This document shows positions 13,069-15,065 of a stretch of 15,065 nucleotides of DNA, one piece after another. Location of the stretch: the NCBI GenBank assembly GCA_038065435.1, contig JBBTQZ010000031.1:1-15065 (forward strand), given 5' to 3'. The notes under the pieces were generated by a model, which was given only the letters and a program-made list of their open reading frames with translations, did no database searches and had not been told where the DNA came from. Position 1 is the first letter of the stretch; each line of letters starts with the position of its first letter. Source of the DNA: JBBTQZ01 sp038065435. Lineage in GTDB: Bacteria; Patescibacteriota; Minisyncoccia; Phycocordibacterales; WO2-35-19. The position numbers and the translations under genes were made by a program.

Positions 13069-14980
13069 CTTTGTCCGATGGAGCTTCACTAGAATCAGAT
13101 GGTTTTTCTTCTTCTTTCTTCTCCTCACTACTAGATGCTGATTGCTGGCTACTTTTCTGAATATGCTCGCCTATTTTTTGGATCTCTTTGGACAAGTTTT
13201 CGGTCGCTGTCTTTATCTTTAGCACTTCAGTGCCTTCAGTACCTACGGCATTCTTTAATTCAGCAACTTTTTCTTCTATCCCTTTTTTGATCTCATCGGG
13301 TAGTTTTTTTCCTGTACCTCCCTTGTCGGCATCTTCGACATCTTTGAGGGCTTTTTCGGTTGTGTAAATGAGTTGCTCCGCTAAATTTTTGGCTTCAGCC
13401 ATTTCTTTTTTCTTCATATCCTCTGCACTATGTGCTTCGGCGTCTTTCTTCATTCTTTCTATTTCTTCGCTAGAAAGACCACTTGAAGCTTCTATTCTTA
13501 TGGATTGCTCTTTGTTTGTAGCTTTGTCTTTGGCTTTTACATTGAGAATGCCGTTTGCGTCTATGTCAAATGTCACTTCTACTTGAGGCATGCCTCTAGG
13601 GCTTGGTGCTATACCGTCTAGAATAAATCTACCCAAACTACGATTGTCACTCGCGAGAGATCGCTCACCCTGCACTACATGTATCTCTACACTTGTCTGG
13701 TTGTCGGCGGCGGTAGAAAATACTTGAGAGCGTGAAGCTGGCACGGTGGTGTTCTTCTCTATAAGCTTGGTGTTTACTCCACCCATCGTTTCTATACCAA
13801 AAGAAAGAGGTATGACATCTAAAAGTAAAATATCTTTGACGTCTCCTCCGATGATCCCTCCTTGTATGGCTGCGCCCAAAGCTACCACTTCGTCTGGGTT
13901 GATACTTTTGTTTGGCTCGCGACCAAAAAACTTCTTCACCTCCTCGGTGATCTTGGGCATTCTGGTCTGACCACCTACGAGGACTACTTCGTCTATGTCG
14001 CCTACTTTGAAAGGACTTGCTTCCAGAGCTCTCTTGGTGATCTCCATAGCGCGCACTATAAACTCATCCGCTAGCTCTTCTAGCTTCGCTCTGCTCATCT
14101 TTATAAGGAGGTGGCGAGGGCCAGAAGAATCGGAAGTGATGAATGGAATATTTATTTCTGTATCGGTCGCGGTGGAAAGCTCTATTTTGGCTTTTTCGGC
14201 CGCCTCATCCAATCTTTGTAGAGCAAGAGCATCTTTGGTTATGTCTATACCGCTCTCTTTTTTGAACTCGCTAGCGAGCCAGTGAATAATCTTTTGATCT
14301 ATATCTTTGCCTCCGAGGTGGGAGTCTCCATCTGTTGCCTTTACCTCCACTACGTCGTCCCCTACTTCAAGAATAGAAATATCGAAAGTACCTCCACCAA
14401 AATCAAAGACCGCTATCTGCTCGTCTTTTTTCTTGTTGAAGCCGTAAGCCAGAGCGGCCGCGGTCGGCTCGTTGATGATGCGCTTCACATCCAAGCCGGC
14501 TATTTGCCCCGCATCCTTGGTGGCCTTCCTCTGCGCATCATTGAAGTACGCTGGTACTGTGATGATGGCTTCGGTAATCTTTTCACCCAATTTTGCTTCA
14601 GCGTCGGCCTTCAGCTTGCCGAGAATCATGGCGGAAATCTCTTCTGGCCGGTACTGATGCTCATTCATTTTTACTAACACTCCGTTGCTATCTGAACGAG
14701 ATACTTCAAAGGGCACAGTGACTTTGTCTTTCTGCACGGCCTCTTCATCAAAGTTGTGGCCGATGAATCGCTTTATACCAAAGACTGTATTTTTGGGATT
14801 GGTGACCGCTTGCCTTTTGGCTAAGAGCCCCACTAATCTCTCTCCTGTTTTGGAAATTGCGACAATAGAAGGAGTGGTCCTCGCCCCTTCGCTGTTCTCA
14901 ATTATTTTGGGATTCCCCGCTTCCATCACTGCCACCGCGCTGTTTGTCGTACCTAAATCTATACCAATGATTTTACTCAT
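13052..14980 (-). CDS. dnaK: DnaK, Hsp70 chaperone
   Basis: 642 residues from ATG 14980; an in-frame GTG at 14995 would add five residues before the conserved MSKIIGIDLGTTNS and overlaps the SD. ATP-driven folding chaperone of the cytoplasm. Phosphate-1 loop GIDLGTTNS (5-13); VPAYFNDAQRKATKDAG; INEPTAAALAYG; phosphate-2 FGGGTFDISIL; adenosine-site VGGQTRMP; linker ILLLDVIPLSFGIETMGG; substrate-binding beta domain with a TVPASRSQVFSTAADNQTSVEIHVVQGE segment; helical lid; and an acidic, Ser-rich disordered tail. The nucleotide domain keeps the segment between NTVFGIKRFIG and the PEEISAMIL helix that is missing in Firmicute-type DnaK. It is followed by dnaJ after 18 bases. No CIRCE (HrcA) operator is seen in the 85 bases upstream that lie in the window. 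Confidence 0.99.
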   Translation of the reverse strand: MSKIIGIDLGTTNSAVAVMEAGNPKIIENSEGARTTPSIVAISKTGERLVGLLAKRQAVTNPKNTVFGIKRFIGHNFDEEAVQKDKVTVPFEVSRSDSNGVLVKMNEHQYRPEEISAMILGKLKADAEAKLGEKITEAIITVPAYFNDAQRKATKDAGQIAGLDVKRIINEPTAAALAYGFNKKKDEQIAVFDFGGGTFDISILEVGDDVVEVKATDGDSHLGGKDIDQKIIHWLASEFKKESGIDITKDALALQRLDEAAEKAKIELSTATDTEINIPFITSDSSGPRHLLIKMSRAKLEELADEFIVRAMEITKRALEASPFKVGDIDEVVLVGGQTRMPKITEEVKKFFGREPNKSINPDEVVALGAAIQGGIIGGDVKDILLLDVIPLSFGIETMGGVNTKLIEKNTTVPASRSQVFSTAADNQTSVEIHVVQGERSLASDNRSLGRFILDGIAPSPRGMPQVEVTFDIDANGILNVKAKDKATNKEQSIRIEASSGLSSEEIERMKKDAEAHSAEDMKKKEMAEAKNLAEQLIYTTEKALKDVEDADKGGTGKKLPDEIKKGIEEKVAELKNAVGTEGTEVLKIKTATENLSKEIQKIGEHIQKSSQQSASSSEEKKEEEKPSDSSEAPSDKGDKQE

Positions 14981-14989
14981 ATTTTTTAA

Positions 14990-14995
14990 CCTCAC
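14990..14995 (-). promoter_or_regulatory. Ribosome-binding site of dnaK
   Basis: GTGAGG on the minus strand, with GAGG nine bases before ATG 14980. It is one of the few Shine-Dalgarno-like sites in the window and supports 14980 over the upstream GTG as the start. Confidence 0.6.
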
Positions 14996-15000
14996 CCCAA

Positions 15001-15026
15001 CCCCTCTCCAAGAAATAGTAGAGGGG
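15001..15026. repeat. Inverted repeat upstream of dnaK
   Basis: CCCCTCT (15001-15007) and AGAGGGG (15020-15026) with a 12-base loop, 20 bases before the dnaK start, flanked by CTCACCCCAA. The motif 'TCACCCCAACCCCTCTCC ... GAGGGG' resembles a palindromic element spread across many bacterial genomes (from memory). It could be a REP-like element, the 3' end of an upstream gene, or a leader hairpin. Confidence 0.6.
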
Positions 15027-15065
15027 AGAAAAATGAGAAATTAAAATGTTAATACACCAAAATTA

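Noticed and set aside
14981..15065. CIRCE heat-shock operator upstream of dnaK
   Set aside because: No TTAGCACTC-N9-GAGTGCTAA-like pair; the only inverted repeat is CCCCTCT/AGAGGGG. More upstream sequence lies outside the window.
1..15065. CRISPR array, insertion sequence or prophage
   Set aside because: No regularly spaced repeats, transposase, integrase or phage structural gene was seen; the only dispersed repeats are the palindromes and the hydrolase-tail duplication.

Overview
The window looks like a piece of a small bacterial genome of the Candidate Phyla Radiation (Patescibacteria/Parcubacteria type). This is an inference from style. Gaps between most genes are 1-30 bases, clear Shine-Dalgarno sites are rare, several tiny membrane proteins and secreted proteins of unknown role are present, and one exported protein has the W-rich ASWWNPFSW-type start after its signal peptide that I associate with these bacteria. 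All protein genes lie on the minus strand, so transcription runs from right to left. The only plus-strand gene I can support is a small RNA.

Reading right to left (5' to 3' on the minus strand): (1) 14980-11924 is dnaK-dnaJ, the Hsp70 chaperone pair. (2) After a G/C palindrome comes a large secreted protein (11881-9062) joining a beta-helix to an LCAT-like alpha/beta hydrolase, followed one base later by a small membrane protein (9060-8686) and a second palindrome. (3) 8566-6457 holds an exported collagen-like protein, an exported coiled-coil protein and an orphan DpnI-like nuclease domain. (4) A degenerate palindrome marks the edge of a second, broken copy of block 2: only the last 65 codons of the hydrolase remain (6410-6213), again followed by a small membrane protein (6211-5840), then a DUF1761 membrane protein (5830-5408) and a third exact palindrome. 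(5) A 306-base gap (5102-5407) carries a divergent promoter pair and a plus-strand small RNA gene with its own promoter and terminator. The terminator loop carries the 16S rRNA anti-Shine-Dalgarno sequence. (6) 5101 to the left edge is a tight four-gene operon: EamA/SMR-like permease half, an aldehyde-dehydrogenase-like protein with an altered active site and an unusual C-terminal extension, an orphan sensor histidine kinase, and a Pif1-family helicase that runs off the window.

The most unusual points are the anti-SD small RNA; the modified ALDH with a tail resembling the class I lysyl-tRNA synthetase C-terminus, in an operon with a kinase and a helicase; the duplicated hydrolase/membrane-protein cassette, whose remnant differs from the intact copy almost only at synonymous sites and ends at a repeat palindrome; the DpnI-like nuclease with a Gln in place of the catalytic Glu; and several -10 elements placed so close to start codons that leaderless transcripts are likely. 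The middle of the window (about 2900-4750 and 5840-9060) is visibly more AT-rich than dnaK, dnaJ and the helicase.
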